From contig JAKSYS010000034.1 of the NCBI GenBank assembly GCA_022925895.1, positions 62,001 to 126,000 on the forward strand: a stretch of 64,000 nt of DNA, in the 5' to 3' direction. Positions within the stretch are counted from its first letter, which is position 1, and the number at the start of each line of letters is the position of its first letter. Shown piece after piece: positions 1-12,809 of the stretch. Position numbers and translations under genes: made by a program. The notes under the pieces are model-generated. The model was not told the DNA's origin. It worked only from the letters and a program-made list of their open reading frames with translations, and did no database searches. This DNA is from Fragilaria crotonensis. Taxonomy: Eukaryota; Bacillariophyta; Fragilariophyceae; Fragilariales; Fragilariaceae.

Positions 1-404
1 TTCGACAGAGATGGCAGCGACGACGACTCGTACCAGGCATTTTCAGTCTGAGGAGGTTGTCTCTCGAAACTTTCAATTACAATCCTTGAGGTGAACTCAT
101 GCAATCGCTTGTTCTCTGATTCCAATTGATGGACTGCCTGTCGGAGGAATTCGTTCTCTTCTTGTAACCCCTGAAAATCAACAACATCGGAAGCAGTATT
201 TTGCGGGTTTTCATTAACAGTGTTCCGCGATAGGAGTGACGACACGTGCTTTCCAATAGCTTGGAATGGTTTATTCCGAGCTCCCAGCCTAGTAAGTTGT
301 CTCTGCATGCACCGACGAGGCCAGATTGTAGGAACGTAGGAGACCACATTGTTCGACAGAGATAACAGCAATGTTGAAGAAAGCAGTGGCCTTCTTTTGA
401 CCAT
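1..404 (-). CDS. N-terminal part of an unrecognised coiled-coil protein, cut by the left edge
   Basis: I do not recognise this protein. A reading frame on the minus strand starts at an ATG at 404 and stays open to base 1, so only about 134 residues are visible. The first 20 residues are basic then hydrophobic (MVKRRPLLSSTLLLSLSNN), which looks like a signal or targeting sequence. Residues about 80-115 are rich in Glu, Gln and Leu with heptad-like spacing (LQEENEFLRQAVHQLESENK), which suggests a coiled coil. The rest of the gene lies outside the window. A longer frame on the same strand (77-574) has Cys- and Trp-rich composition without coiled-coil character and is probably a shadow. The start codon is inferred; an upstream exon is possible. 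Confidence 0.55.
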   Translation of the reverse strand, partial: MVKRRPLLSSTLLLSLSNNVVSYVPTIWPRRCMQRQLTRLGARNKPFQAIGKHVSSLLSRNTVNENPQNTASDVVDFQGLQEENEFLRQAVHQLESENKRLHEFTSRIVIESFERQPPQTENAWYESSSLPSLS

Positions 405-1434
405 GATGTCGTTGATTGGTCAATATTCAGAAATGCTCCGATCCAACAACTTGCTGCAGCGCCCCACGGATATGATAACCACAGCGTTAAGGATCTGCAG
501 AGTGAAATGACAAGGTTTCGATCGTCGCACTTGATTGTAGAAATTGTCGGGGAAAGTTCGGTTCTCAGTTTCATGGTTCATCATTTACGCCGAGGATGCA
601 TCTTAGTATGTCATAGATCATAGATCATAGATCATACATCATGCAATCATATATGCATAGTATGTATGTATCATATGCTACACTAATCACTAATATGCTC
701 TTCATCGTTTTTGATTCAACTGGAAAGTCGCAGTTCGTACGCAGCATAACGCCAGAGTAACGGGATTTAGGATTTACGCGCACTGAGTTTTGAGTTTGGA
801 GGGTTGATGAATGCGTGCGTTTCTCCTCTCTGCTCGCATTTGTATGTTAGTATGTATACCAGGTAAAAGTAGTACTATAGCAGGAATACATGCCCTGTTC
901 TGTTTTACAAGTCTATGCATACCAAGTACTACTACTTGTACAATTTATGTGCACGCGATACGCATGGCACAAGTACTGGACTAGGGGATTACTGCATACT
1001 CGGAGACTCTTATTAGCTCGGAGCTCGGAGTACGGACGGACAACAGGAGTACTGGGTACGGAGTACTCCAGTACTGTTCTTTACTCGCATCTTGGTATCC
1101 TTGCAAATTTGGCATTTTGGAGTGTGCTTCTCCAACTTGCAAACGGCGTAGAGTGAGTACGAAGTACGAGTACCTGTGTACCTGGTACCTGTACTGTCCC
1201 AAGTCCCAACGACGTACTAGCATATAATCCTATCCCTAACATGCTTTTTGCTTCGTCCGTCAATTAACCGATCAACGGTCATAGCAACGAGTTTGATGAA
1301 AAAACGAAAAACGACGAGCACATTGGCACTCGTTCACACACACTACAACGTTGCTCGCCGGCATTGGACAAGGATCCTGCTCTCGAGCAACATCATCACG
1401 TTATTCAATAAGCATTTACATCTAAGGCCTGAAT
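405..1434. other. Intergenic region with a GTAC-rich island
   Basis: No gene seen. It lies between the divergent coiled-coil gene and the golgin, so it should hold both promoters. From about 870 to 1225 the sequence is crowded with GTAC: about a dozen copies occur in some 200 bases around 1018-1215, several inside palindromes such as GGAGTACTCC and CAGTACTG. A short 7-bp tandem repeat lies at 612-636. Confidence 0.6.
612..636. repeat. Short tandem repeat (CATAGAT)n
   Basis: About 3.5 copies of the 7-bp unit catagat, followed by related AT-rich catat/tatgtatg sequence to about 670. Confidence 0.7.
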
Positions 1435-4400
1435 ATGTCGAGCGGTGAGGTAAGAATCATGTTTGATAATATCCGAATCGAATCGTGTGCATTGTAGCGT
1501 GCGTCACTCACGATGAAAGGATCTCTCGCATCGCTCGTTCGTCCTTTATAGGATCAGCCAGGCCGATTTTCCGGATTCGGAGGCTTTGGCAGTCTCAAAA
1601 ATATGGGTGAATCGATGCGCAAGCAAGCGGAAGAACTGGCCAAGACGGCAGCCTCCCAGGTTAGTGATATTAACTCCAAGCTGGCGACGCCTGCGTCGAA
1701 ACCGACTGGCAATGGCGACGATCTGTTGACAACCCCAGCGATTGCCGCCACGCCTTTGGCACCCATGAAGTCGCCAGAAAATATTTCGAAGGAGGAATTG
1801 TTGGATGTCTTGCAAAAAATGAACAAGAAGGTCAAAGCCTTGACAGCCCTGCGTACGCAACTAGCGGACAGGGTCAAGGCGGCAGAAGTCGATAAAGAGC
1901 GGTTGATGAAACTTATGACTGACGAGATATTGGGTGGAGAAGTTGCAATCCAAGAGGGGCAGGATCCTGTGGAACAGCTACAGAAGGCTTGGTATCAAGT
2001 AGATGAACGAAACTCGTTGGCGCTGCAAGAATTACAAGCGGAGTACAAAACGGTGACCTTGCAATGTAAGGAGGAAGTAGATCAAGTAAAAAGAGCAGCA
2101 GAAGCAGAGGCTCAAGCGCAGGTGGATAGAATTAGAGCTGATGTGGCCGCGGAAACCCTTGCAAACGGCAATGAAGCCTGGGAAGTTATGCGTGAGCAGT
2201 TGGCGAAGCGCCACCAAGAGGAGGCGCAGCTACTGCGCAAAGAATTACATGAACAGTACGACGTCCAACTGGCGCAAAAAGAGGAAGAATTCAATGTGCG
2301 ACTTGCAGAAACTGTTGAAATGACTCGCACTGAAATGAAGGAGAGACTTGGGGCTCAGCGTTCAGAAAATCCTTTAGAGTCGATTGCAGAGGTTGAAGCC
2401 CTCAAAGCTCAGCACGCAGAGGAGATGGCAAAGTTGAAGCAGGCAGCTGCAGCCCAGTTGCAAGGTCTCAAGAAGAAGATTGCAGCAGCTCGTTCGGCCG
2501 AGATTGAAAAAATTAAGAAGGAGACAATGGATGCAAAGGACGCTGAAACAGCAGCAAAGGTTGGAGAACTCACCAAACGCTACGAAGACCAACTGGAGAC
2601 TCTTCGAAATGAATTGGCAGCAGTATCCAGAACCTCCCACTGAAGAAGAAATGGAGCGGCTAAAGGTCGAGCTGCAATCCACTCATAGGAGGAGCTGGAG
2701 TCTGTGAAGCAACGGATTGCGCAATCTCTCGGGGAGACCCAACAAGAAACGTTGGAAGAACTACGTTTGCAGCGCGAGCTTGAGCTACGAAGTGTGAAAG
2801 CAGAGATGCTGGCACTGTCTGATGCTCAGATCCATGAGGCTCGAATCGATGCTGAGAATGATTTCAATGCCAAGTTAGAGAAACTGCGAGAAAAGCATGC
2901 TGATGAGCTGGATCGAATCTCTTCTGCCTCAGAGGAGCTCCTTACAGGTGTCAGGGATGAAAATTCGTTGTTGATAGATCGTATCAAAGAAATGGAGATC
3001 ACTGTAGACGCTTGCCGAGCAGAAATCGATCGAAACAATGAACTATATGAACAGAACCTCGAGGCAATGCAATCACGCGTTACCTCCCAACTTGACTCGC
3101 ACGCGCACGAGTTACGAATGCGGCTTGAATCCGAGTTTGAAGAAAGGTTACGAGAATACCAGTCTCAGGCCGCCAACGAGGGAAAGGTGCAGCTTGATGA
3201 GGCAACTTGCCGGTACCAAGAAGAAATGGAAGCCCTTCGAAAGAGTGCTGAGCACGAAAAAGATCAGCTTCGCCGCGAGCTAGAAATTGAGTTCGAAGCG
3301 AATGCGGAAAGGCACCGAGCTGATGCTGCGGCGAAGCTTCAATCTGCAGTGGCTCAAGCTGTTCGTGAGGTGACGGAAACAGCGGAACAAGTCAAGGCCG
3401 CATTTGTTCTGGAGAATGAGGTGAAGCTCAACGTGTTGAAAGAAGAAAGTGACGCTGCATTGCACGAAGCCACCCAAAAGCCGAATCAAAGGTTGCTGAG
3501 CAACTTCGCGCCCTTCGTGAGGAGCACGCGGTACAATTGAAAGAGATGCAGAATAAGGAGAACGCGTTACGCGAGGAGCTTCGCGCTGCAGCGGAGGCAG
3601 ATGCGAATGTTGGCCAGGCCGCTGAACTGCATAGGCAGGAAATCGAAGCACTTCAACTGAGTCATGCCCAAGAGATGGAAAACCTTCGCATCAGTTTGGA
3701 AAGTGCTTTTAATGATGCGATGGAAAATCTCAAAGCCGACGCAGCTGCCAATATCGAGAATGTGCTCAGTCAAGCGCGACAAGAGGCCGCGCAAGCCGCG
3801 GAAGCACTGAAGACAGTATTGGAGGAAGAGAAGGATGCAAAAGTAAAGAGTATTACGCTAGAAAGCGAAGTTGCAATTTTAAATGCGGTCAAGCAAGAAA
3901 AAGCTAAAGCTGCTGAGCAGCTTGAGATTCTACGCGCAGCTCTGTCCAAAGATCTGGAAGACATGCAGTCAACCGCGAAGGCTTTGGATGCTGACCTTCG
4001 ATCATCCACGCTTCGCGAGCAGGCACTTCTGAGTGAGCTAAATGACCTGAAGGCTAGGATTGCTGCTGCTGAAGAAGACAGAAAGGCACTTGCGGAAGCC
4101 GCACAGAGCGGTGAATCGTCGAGCAAGATGTTGGAGGAGCGGTTGGCATCGCAGCGTGCTTCTTTCGAGGCGTCGATGTCCGCTCTGAAGGAACAACACA
4201 ACATTGATAAGCAGCAATCGTTGGAGCGAGAACAAGAATTGATACGCGCCAAGGAGGAACTCGAAAATGAAGCTGAGCACTCACGCCAGAAGATTGTACA
4301 GCTTGAAATCGCCATTGATTCTACTCGAAAATCGCTGGCGATTCTCGAGGATGAGTTCGACGCCCAAACTGAGAATCACAAGGGAAAGTTGGCGGCGATT

Positions 4401-7400
4401 GTTGAAAACCATTCCTCCGAAATCCAGACACTCAAAGAGGATCACATCCAGATTCAAACCGCCCACGCTGCAAAACTTGAAGAGACTGTGTCGGCTACAG
4501 AAGAAAGAATAACTCAGCTGCAAACCTTACTCGAAGACGGCGCCAACGCTGTTCAGAATATCAAGGAACAACACGAATCCGAGATGAAGGCATTAAAAGA
4601 AGCTCATGCAAGTGAGCTGAACGATGCTCGAAAGCTTATCGATGAGCGCGAAGAACATCTCCAGCATCTAAGTTCGCAAGCGGCTACTTGGAAAGACACT
4701 CATTCCCAGTTGCAATCCAAGTTAGATGAAGCACAAAATCGGTCAGAGGAACTGGAGCGGGAATTGCTCGATCTTAGAAGGGCTGTCGATGAAGGCAACG
4801 CAACCGTCGATATGCTGAAGGGGCAATATGTGTCCCAGAGAGAAGAATTGACTCAGCAATACGAAGCCGAGCTGAACAAAGCTAAAGTGCTAGCTGATGA
4901 ACGCGAGAACAGTCTCCGACAGCTCATTGCGGAAGCTGCAATCGGAAATGAGAGTTATGCTGTTGTTGCAGCTGAGTTGGAAAGCGCCCGCAACAGGCTG
5001 ACTGAGCTAGAAGATTCGTCACGTGAAGAAAAGCGGTCTCTGACTCTTCAGCTGGAGACACTCAAAGCTGAGAAAAGTGCCGCGACCGAAGCGTTATTAG
5101 AAGCTGCAAGTCGAGAGGAAGTTTTTCTTTCTCAGCATCAAGAGGCTATTGCAGGACTTGAACAACAGCTCGAGAACGCGAGGCAGCAGTTTTCTGAGCG
5201 CGAAATGGCGCTGCGAGAACGTATGGATCGTGCGGTAGAGGAGTCTCAGTCTGCTGTGCAAAAGTTATCTGAAGAAGCTGACAAGCTGAAGGAAACCATT
5301 GCAACAATGAAGGCCGAACATGAAGAGGCGCTTAGCCACCAGGAACGATCGATATCGCGATCACTTGTTGACAACGAGAGCCAACTGGCGGAAGCACTAT
5401 GTACTGTCGAGAAAGAGAAGGAAAGTGCCCTCGAGGCCTTGAAGCACGACTATGAATCGAAGCTCACTGATGCGCGTGACAAGCAAACGAAGGCCGTCGA
5501 GATAGTAAAGAAGCTGAAAGCCGCGACTGCAGCCAAATTGCAAGGAATCGAGAGAGAAAGAATGGCCGAGAAATCCAGTTTTGAAGAGCAGATCTCGAAT
5601 TTAGAAAGCACTTTGAGATCTGATCATGAATCTCATATCGCCATTCTGATGGAAGATCATGCTACTTTGACAAAGGAGTGGGAGGCAAAGCTAGCTGAAA
5701 GAGAAATGGAGGTCGAAGATTCACTTCAGAAGGCGAGGGATGATTGGGAAACGCAACGTCTGCAAATTGAGAGTGAACATGCAGAGAAAATATCAACACT
5801 GGAAGAAGCGCTTGAGGCAGCAAATCTCCGGCTGCAGGATGCGACACTTGTTTCCCCGGAGGAAATGGAGCTAAAGCTTGAAGCAAAGGCCAACGATATT
5901 CGCGCGCAAGTGACGACTCAATTGACCGCAATGGCTGATACTCATGCTCAGGAACTTGAACGCGAGCGTTCGAATGCTCAAGAAATCCTTCGGCAGCTCA
6001 AGATGCAACATGAAGAAGCAGTGCTCAGACTTGAATCCGATAAAGGACGTGTCTTGGAAGAATCGAAGCAAGAACTGGAGTCTCGTCTTCAAGAACTTGC
6101 GTTGAAGCACAATGAGGAAATGCAAGGCCTGCAGGAGAGACTGGCTGCCCATGTCGATGACTTGAAGCGCCATTTCATGGAAAAGGTCCAGGCCGCTGAC
6201 ATCCAACACGCCGACGAAGTAAAATCTTTGTCAGAACAGTTATTTGCGAGAGAGGACCAACTTGCAAAGATTGCGCGCCAAATCAATGAAAAGAACAATG
6301 AATATGCAACATTGGAAAAGCAGCATGAAGCGCTTCAAACGAAATTCAGCTCGGACGTCGTGGTGAAGCAAGCTCTTCAGAAGAAGATCGAAGAGTTACA
6401 GAAGCAACTAACCGAGTCGACCGCAAATGGTGCAGCAGCGGCACAGTCATTGTTGCAGCAACAAGAGCGACTTGAAACAAAGGCTGCACTTGACGAAGAA
6501 TTGAAACGCACAGTCCTCGAGCGTGACACGAACACGAACAAAATCGAAGAGCTCCAGGGCAAGCTCGAAGCACTGGGTGCGAATTTGAACATTACCCTCG
6601 ACGAGAAGAATGAAGTGGAATCAGAACTGCAAAGTGCTTCTAGGAAAGCTGCAAAGTTAGACTTGGCCGAAAGTGAGCTGAATTCCTTAAGAGACCAGCT
6701 CAACAAGTTGAAGCTCGAGCAAACGAAGAGCAATAGCCTCCTCGAGAAGTTGCAGGCGGAAAAGGAAGCGAATACCCGGAACCACGGCCAAAGAACTGCC
6801 CTTGTGGGCATGCTTGAAGAGCAGCTGGCAGATTTGAACGAGAAGAACTCTGAGCTAAACGCTAAACTCGAAGCCGCCAAGTACGACTTAAGCGCACGAG
6901 AGGAAGATATCCAGTCGCTGCAGGACGCGCTCGAAAATGCAAAAAAAGGAATGGCCGACGCTCAAAATGCTCGCAAGCAAGCCAACGAATCACTTTCTTC
7001 AGCCCAGAAAGGAGCAGATGCGAAGAAGGGGAAAATGATTGAAAGTTTGCAAAGAGAAATCCAGTCGCTTCAACAACAAATGGCGAAGAAGAGCTGCTGC
7101 TCAAAAACTGATCCAGCAAAGGAAGCCGAGTGCATCGAGTTAAGAAAGACCACTAAAGCACTGCAGCAAAGAGGTGGACAAGGGTAGTTTAAGTGACCGT
7201 CGCATCTTCGAATTGGCGGCCCAGCAAAGTAATCGAGAATCTGTTGCTGTCTCAGAGATCGAGGTGCGCGACCAGATGGTTGACAAATTAACCGAAAAAC
7301 TGGAGATCCAAGATGTCGACCTCGCTGAAGCCGAGTACAACGTCAAGCATTACGAAAACCAAGTGGAAGAACTCTGTCGCATTCGAAGGCGCGAGGATGT

Positions 7401-7719
7401 CAACTTGGACTATCTCAAAAGCATTGTGGTGCAATATCTCTCCAAGCCGCCGGGATCAAGTGAGCGAGAAGCTCTCCTCCCGGTTCTCGCCACGCTTCTT
7501 CAATTTGATGCGAATGATTATAGAACTATCGAGGACGGCAAGAATAAGCTCAGTTGGTGGGGAAGTGTGGCCCCAATTCTTATTACGCCCCCGACACAGA
7601 ATACGCCAGCACAGGAGCAGGCGCCCCTGCTCTCGGCCGAGATTTCGGTTTCCAGGACGACGAGTGCGGACGCTTCTCTAAATCAAGAACGATCTCGGAC
7701 AACATCCCTAGAATTCTAA
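1435..7719 (+). CDS. GRIP-domain golgin, very long coiled coil
   Basis: A large golgin of about 2,070 residues, expected to tether vesicles at the trans-Golgi. Nearly the whole length is Glu/Gln/Lys/Leu heptad-rich coiled coil. The C-terminus (about 7390-7530) is a clear GRIP domain: VNLDYLKSIVVQYL followed by SEREALLPVLATLLQF, including the Tyr that in known GRIP domains contacts ARL1-GTP. The start is a small first exon at 1435-1449 (MSSGE), a GTAAGA donor at 1450 and an acceptor AG at 1550-1551; exon 2 continues in frame as DQPGRFSGFGGFGSL. A second phase-0 intron of 66 bp at 2623-2688 (gtatcc to catag) explains an apparent break there. Two further breaks, at the A-run 3476-3479 and near 7160, are not introns; the first is cured by one extra A (giving EATQKAESKVAEQL). 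ARL1, the usual recruiter of GRIP golgins, is encoded at 44.6-45.4 kb. Confidence 0.85.
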
Positions 7720-7764
7720 CAATAATGACATTACAATTTCCTTACATTACATTTACAACAACTG

Positions 7765-10700
7765 CTAAACAAAGGCTGAGAGGTCAACAACGCTGGCAGT
7801 GATGTCATCATGTTTGGAGCGCCGCGCTCGGCCTTTCGGCAGGGACAAGAGGGCATGGAGACTTGTCATGTTGCGCGCCCGTTTCACTTTGTTCAAGACT
7901 CTGCGAACGATGACGTCCGCAACAGTCGAAACAGAACCTGGCCCACCAGGAGTTGATCCGTTGTCGACTAATAACGACCTTTCGTTTCTTCGGACTAACT
8001 GACCCAGGACATGGCAATCCACGCTTCTGCCCAGAATTCGAGCCATCCTCCTCATCCTCAGCGGCCGGAGAAACGGATTCTGGTTGTAGGTTCTCGACAT
8101 TCTGGGGCATTCTTTCAGCTTGACTTCCCAATCTCCGGTTGACTTTCCTCTCCGCTCGGGCAATTCGTTCCGAAGAGTGGTTTCTAATCCAGCGAAGGAC
8201 ATCCTCCCCGGAACATCGCTCCCACACCCCGTCGGTGGCGAGGATTAGAACTCTATCTCCGTCTTTGGAAAGGCGTCGAAAGTTCACTTCTGGTTGTGCT
8301 GTGATGTAAGGACACCCTTTGGCGTACGGCTGGAAACTAAGTTTTGGGGTTTTCAGGTACGCATCCCCAAGGGCACGCGTCACCGCTAAACTCCCAGCTA
8401 CTCTCTTGATACCACCGCCAACACTAGCTGAGATGGCGCGGGGGGCGTTGTTGCATCTCCTCAAAACTGCGCTTACTTCACTTGGATTGTAGGCAGAGTG
8501 GTCCGTGGTGAGGTCGATGGGCCGCGTGATCGGAGCGAGCAGCAGTGGAGGTGACATGTCTCGTCCACAAATCAAGGATGATTCATTGCTGTTATCGTCA
8601 GAGTCATGCGCAAATTCAGATATGCGAGCAGGGTTGACAGGTGGCGCTATTGTCTCGGTGTCTGATTCGCTGTCCTCGGAGCTTGAATGCGGAGACAAAG
8701 GCAACGGAGGCAATGCCACAAAAGGTGCATGGCTACTCATGTCTCGCCGTGGTCGAAGACTCTGTCGACGAGGGCGTCGCATGTACTTCAGGTATGGCCG
8801 AGTCTTCGTTACACCAGAGCTACTTTCAAAGGTGGAGTCTTCCTCATCGGAGCTCTCGGCGTCGTGGTCCGAGCTACTCAAACATTCAGTTTCGTCACTA
8901 CTGTGATGGCTGGATTCATCGTCAGTTGTGTCGGGATTGTCAACCAAAGCATCACCGACCAGCCCGACCTTAATCGTTCTTGGTGGGGCACTGCCCAAAA
9001 GAACGGCTCGACAGTCGCCAACATGAGCGGTGTAAAGCATTGCGTCTTGAGCCTTATACGCGTGACATGAACACCCCCCCAAAGGTGTTATGACTGCGTC
9101 GGCCTGCAAAGTCAACGAAGGCACCCCTTGCCTCATTTTCCCTTTCTTGCTTGGCTGTGCCAAGTCTGATTCTTCGCCTTCATCCTCTGTTTCTGTGATT
9201 TCAGACTCGAACGCGGAAGGATTGTTCAGATCGGCATCGGTCAAAATAGATGAGTTCGAAGAGAATGAAATTGCGCTCTTTGCCTTTGCAGCGTAGTCAA
9301 GCATGCGGCGGCGGGCAGCATCCTCGTTTTGCGGAGTATCATCTCGTTGAAGTTGATTTCCCAAACCTGTCCTTCCTGTTTTCACGACTGCGCTATTCCA
9401 CTCAAGGCGTTGCACTGTGAATACCACCAACGCGCACGCCCCAGCATTCCAACGGCCGTTGCTCTGACATGATGTCTGATGAGTTGCTACCGGATCAATA
9501 GAGTTTATCCATCCTTCATCGACTGCCAAGAACGAGTCTGTTATGGCTTGTGATATATTCGCGATTTCGCCAGGACTGTGTGTCCCAACTCGTACGTCCA
9601 CTTGACGATCTGAAGTAGCGGTCTTCGCAAATGTTTTCATAGACGAGACAGAGGCGCCTGAATCAATGGTTTGAACAAGAGGCAATCTGCTCAAGGACAT
9701 GGCATTTACTGACGTCGAACTACGGCCACCATCTGGAAAGTGGCCAACTGATTCCTCTTCAGAAATAGCCAGCGGGTCCTCAATCAGATCGGTCTCGGTG
9801 GTGCCGGCGAGGTCGCACTGCGACCGATACTGAATTGAGTTGGCATTCGCTCTATTTCTATCTGAGGTGCGAATAAGCCCGTCGAGATCGAGAGCGTTTG
9901 CGTCGCGTAATTCCCCATTGACGGTGCAGACTCCCCGGTCCACAATTTCACACTTCAATGCTCTTGCTACGTTGGCTGTTATATGAGGGAGAAGGACCTC
10001 CGACGCATACGTAGCCACACAGCCTCCTCCGTGACCATCTATCACTGACCATAACGAAACACGAACAAGCTGACGATTGTCGGGTTTGGTCACACCATTT
10101 GATAAAGGTCTAAGCAGTACATTGACCAAAGAACTGCTTCGATCTTCCGACGGACAGTTTGCTGCGTGAGACGATGTCCACATGCACATTTTCGGGTCTC
10201 GGAATTTGGGCAAAACTCTGGGCGCGTGAAATTCCGCTTCTGAAAGTTCAGAAGTTAACTCCACCCCTATGACAGGTATCGACGTGGCATCTTTTGACGA
10301 TGGCATTGGCGGCACGTCTGCTTCAATGGGATTGGATACTTCACTCAATGCTTCAATCCTTACTGTTGTTGCGTCCTCTGATCTGGATGACACAGTGATT
10401 GTGGTCGATAGAGGAACAGGTGCGCATTTGAATGAAACAGCTTCAGAAGGTTGCCTGTCGAGGGTTAAAACGTGTCTCCGAAGTGTAGTCCCCTCACTAG
10501 ATGAGCATGACTCATCATCGTAGTCATCATCTACTTCAGCCATGCTCTCCTCCTGTTAAACGACAAAGAAACAACATGTTAGCGACGAGACGAATAATTT
10601 CATCTGCCGAAAACTAGGCCGCAAATTGAATTAGCCAATGGCCCATGAAAGGAAAAGTGTTATGAAAACAGCATGCAGGCGTTTCAACAAAAGTGTCCAA

Positions 10701-11072
10701 CGACGTCAGTGTCATCATCCGAAAAAACCACATTGACCATTTTATTTGTATAATTGTCAGTGACTTGAGGAATTTATTCAAAAAATATTCACGACAAAAT
10801 GTGACGCCAACGATGTCCGTGGCTGCGTGGAATTGACAACGATGCTGTCATGGTGCGTTCGATGACCTTACCTCAGACGATGGAAATGAACCTCCATGAG
10901 TTCGCGCATACAGTAGGACATCCTCTTGATGACGGAGAGAAAGAGTTTCATGATCGGAAGTACGATTTGCGTTTCGGCCCTGCCGACCCAACTTTCGCAG
11001 CGCTTTTGAATTCGTGGGTCCCGTGGAAGTCATCGATTTGGTTCGAGCTATCTCTTCAATCAAACGATCCAT
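7765..11072 (-). CDS. PP2C/PPM-type Ser/Thr phosphatase with long acidic inserts
   Basis: A metal-dependent protein phosphatase of the PPM family. In order it shows LWSVIDGHGGG (metal-binding Asp and DGHGG, about residue 165 from the internal Met at 10543), GACALVVFTV, AHVGDCRAVLL, SLAVTRALGDAYLK, LILATDGVWERCSGEDVL, and C-terminal RRSKHDDITASVVDL with the last metal Asp. Long Ser/Asp/Glu-rich inserts make it about three times the usual catalytic domain. A probable first exon at 10872-11072 (MDRLIEEIAR...SFPSSE) ends at a GAG|GTAAGG donor and joins in frame to an acceptor AG just before GAGGAGAGC-ATG, giving a 319-bp intron (10553-10871). The last motif lies in a different frame from the rest: either a single-base error near 7950 or a 73-bp intron with a weak gtcctg donor. 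Targets are unknown. Confidence 0.8.
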
Positions 11073-11886
11073 GATTACTCAGGTATAAACTAGCAAGCCT
11101 TCGAAGGCCTTTGGAACGTGATGCTGGGAGCATTAGTTGACGACAGTGCTACCTTGATCAAGTTCGGTTAGAAATGGGCAGGGAATCTGAAAAACAGCTT
11201 GAACACCATGAAAGCACGACGCAGACCCTCTATTCCGTTTTGACTTTTCGGCATCTGGAATCACCGCTTGACCGGGTTGGACTTACTGTTTGGTCCTAGC
11301 TAGCTCTTCACTCTACGTGATATATAATACTGGATTACAGTCATAATCCTCGTAATCGGAGTACCCAGTTCTAACATCCGATGCGACAAACATAGGTTGA
11401 TATTTTGTTGATATCTTGATATCATGCGCTTGACCTGGAACATTGTACCTGGTATGCATACTTGGTACAGCAGTAACGTAAAGTCCGATGGAACACAAAA
11501 TGACCAAGACAGACACTTCCATAACGTGATCCAGGCGAAATCGCATCACGTTTTTCATATAATATAAATAATAGAAGCGCACGAACGGAACGATAACACG
11601 GATACGTATACGTGATGAACTCGAAAAACGAGGGTACGTAGTACCAGGATTACGTCTTAGTCTACGGGCCACTCGAGGATAGTGCAGAGCTCGTTGTGTC
11701 ACGTGTTATCGCTGTATGCATACTGTGGTCGTGCCTTAAATTCGTAGACCTAAGATGTTACAACTCTGTAGGAGGATACTACGATCGCTGTAGGAAAACC
11801 CTCCATGCTTTCACCGCGCGAAATTTTACAGTGCACAACAGTACAGTAGTAGTATGAAGCTTCGTTTTATGTTACGAGGTTTGGAT
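11073..11886. other. Gene-free region
   Basis: No convincing gene. It holds the promoter side of the PPM phosphatase and scattered GTAC motifs around 11440-11650. Confidence 0.5.
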
Positions 11887-12183
11887 TCATCGTGCCATTT
11901 TTCTACTATCTCGTTTCAATCCGTTGATGATGTTGCTCACACTTGTTTGCCCTCCATACACTGCATAGATTCTATCTATGCCCAAATCAGCTGTGTGACC
12001 TTGTCTGACAAGGCCACTTATCAAGTCCCACACAACCTTCCTGCGGTGATATTTGTGCTTGGAGCGACCGCGCTCAGTGTAGGAAAAAAGATTCGCAGCT
12101 TTCCTCCCACCGACCCCAAACTCATACTCCTGCCAGAGGTCATGAAGACTCCTGGGCGTTGGCATGAGGGTCGCAAGCATCAT
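11887..12183 (-). pseudogene. GCR1_C-like DNA-binding domain of Crypton copy 1
   Basis: This 98-residue stretch reads SLHDLWQEYEFGVGGR, then RGRSKHKYHRRKVVWDLI, then GIDRIYAVYGGQTSVSNIIN. The pattern of LWxEYxxGxGG, a basic KxxxRRKxxW block and a closing helix fits the GCR1_C domain that ends many Crypton proteins. The same domain, clearly homologous, sits at 37.8-38.07 kb in copy 2. Assignment is by remembered family pattern, not by search. Confidence 0.6.
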
Positions 12184-12809
12184 TGCACGGTCGCCCCTGC
12201 ATGCTGGGCTGCCACTCCCCTTGGTTTTGTTGATTTGTCGCCGCCACCGCCAGAACAGTCAAATTTCTCATTGGTCGCATCGCGAGTCGTCGAACATTTC
12301 CATTCACAATCCCAAAGTTTCATTCCATACTCATTTTAGCTATTCTCCTGCCTCAACGCCAATACACATGATTGCATGCCCATTAACTGATTTGGAAGTT
12401 TGCATCCAATCCCTGCATAGTACCAAGAAAAGCTCTCTTACCTCCGCCACCACCTTCTCCACCCTCCTCCAACTCCCCAATTGTATCAATAAATACTGCT
12501 CCAAAATCTCCTGACACCACATTCGCCAGTTTTTGGACAGGAGTTTTATATATTGCACTTTGTTCGGCACCATCCAAATCCAAATCGCCACCGCAAACGT
12601 GAGCCCAATCTGTAAGCACCTTGCTTATCCTTAATTTCCAAAGGGATGTGATCATCAGCAAATGGCGACGTGATCATCCACATCAATGCCTTATCAAGCA
12701 CAAGGCAAGCCGAATCAGGGAGCCTCTTCCTCGCGTTTGGCACAACGTGGCTCAGAACAAACGAATCCATCATCGCCACGTCAACTGCTGGATTTGTTTT
12801 GTAAATACA

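Noticed and set aside
77-574. Minus-strand 165-codon frame at the left end
   Set aside because: Cys/Trp-rich with no domain; the overlapping frame from 404 has a targeting-like start and coiled-coil character.
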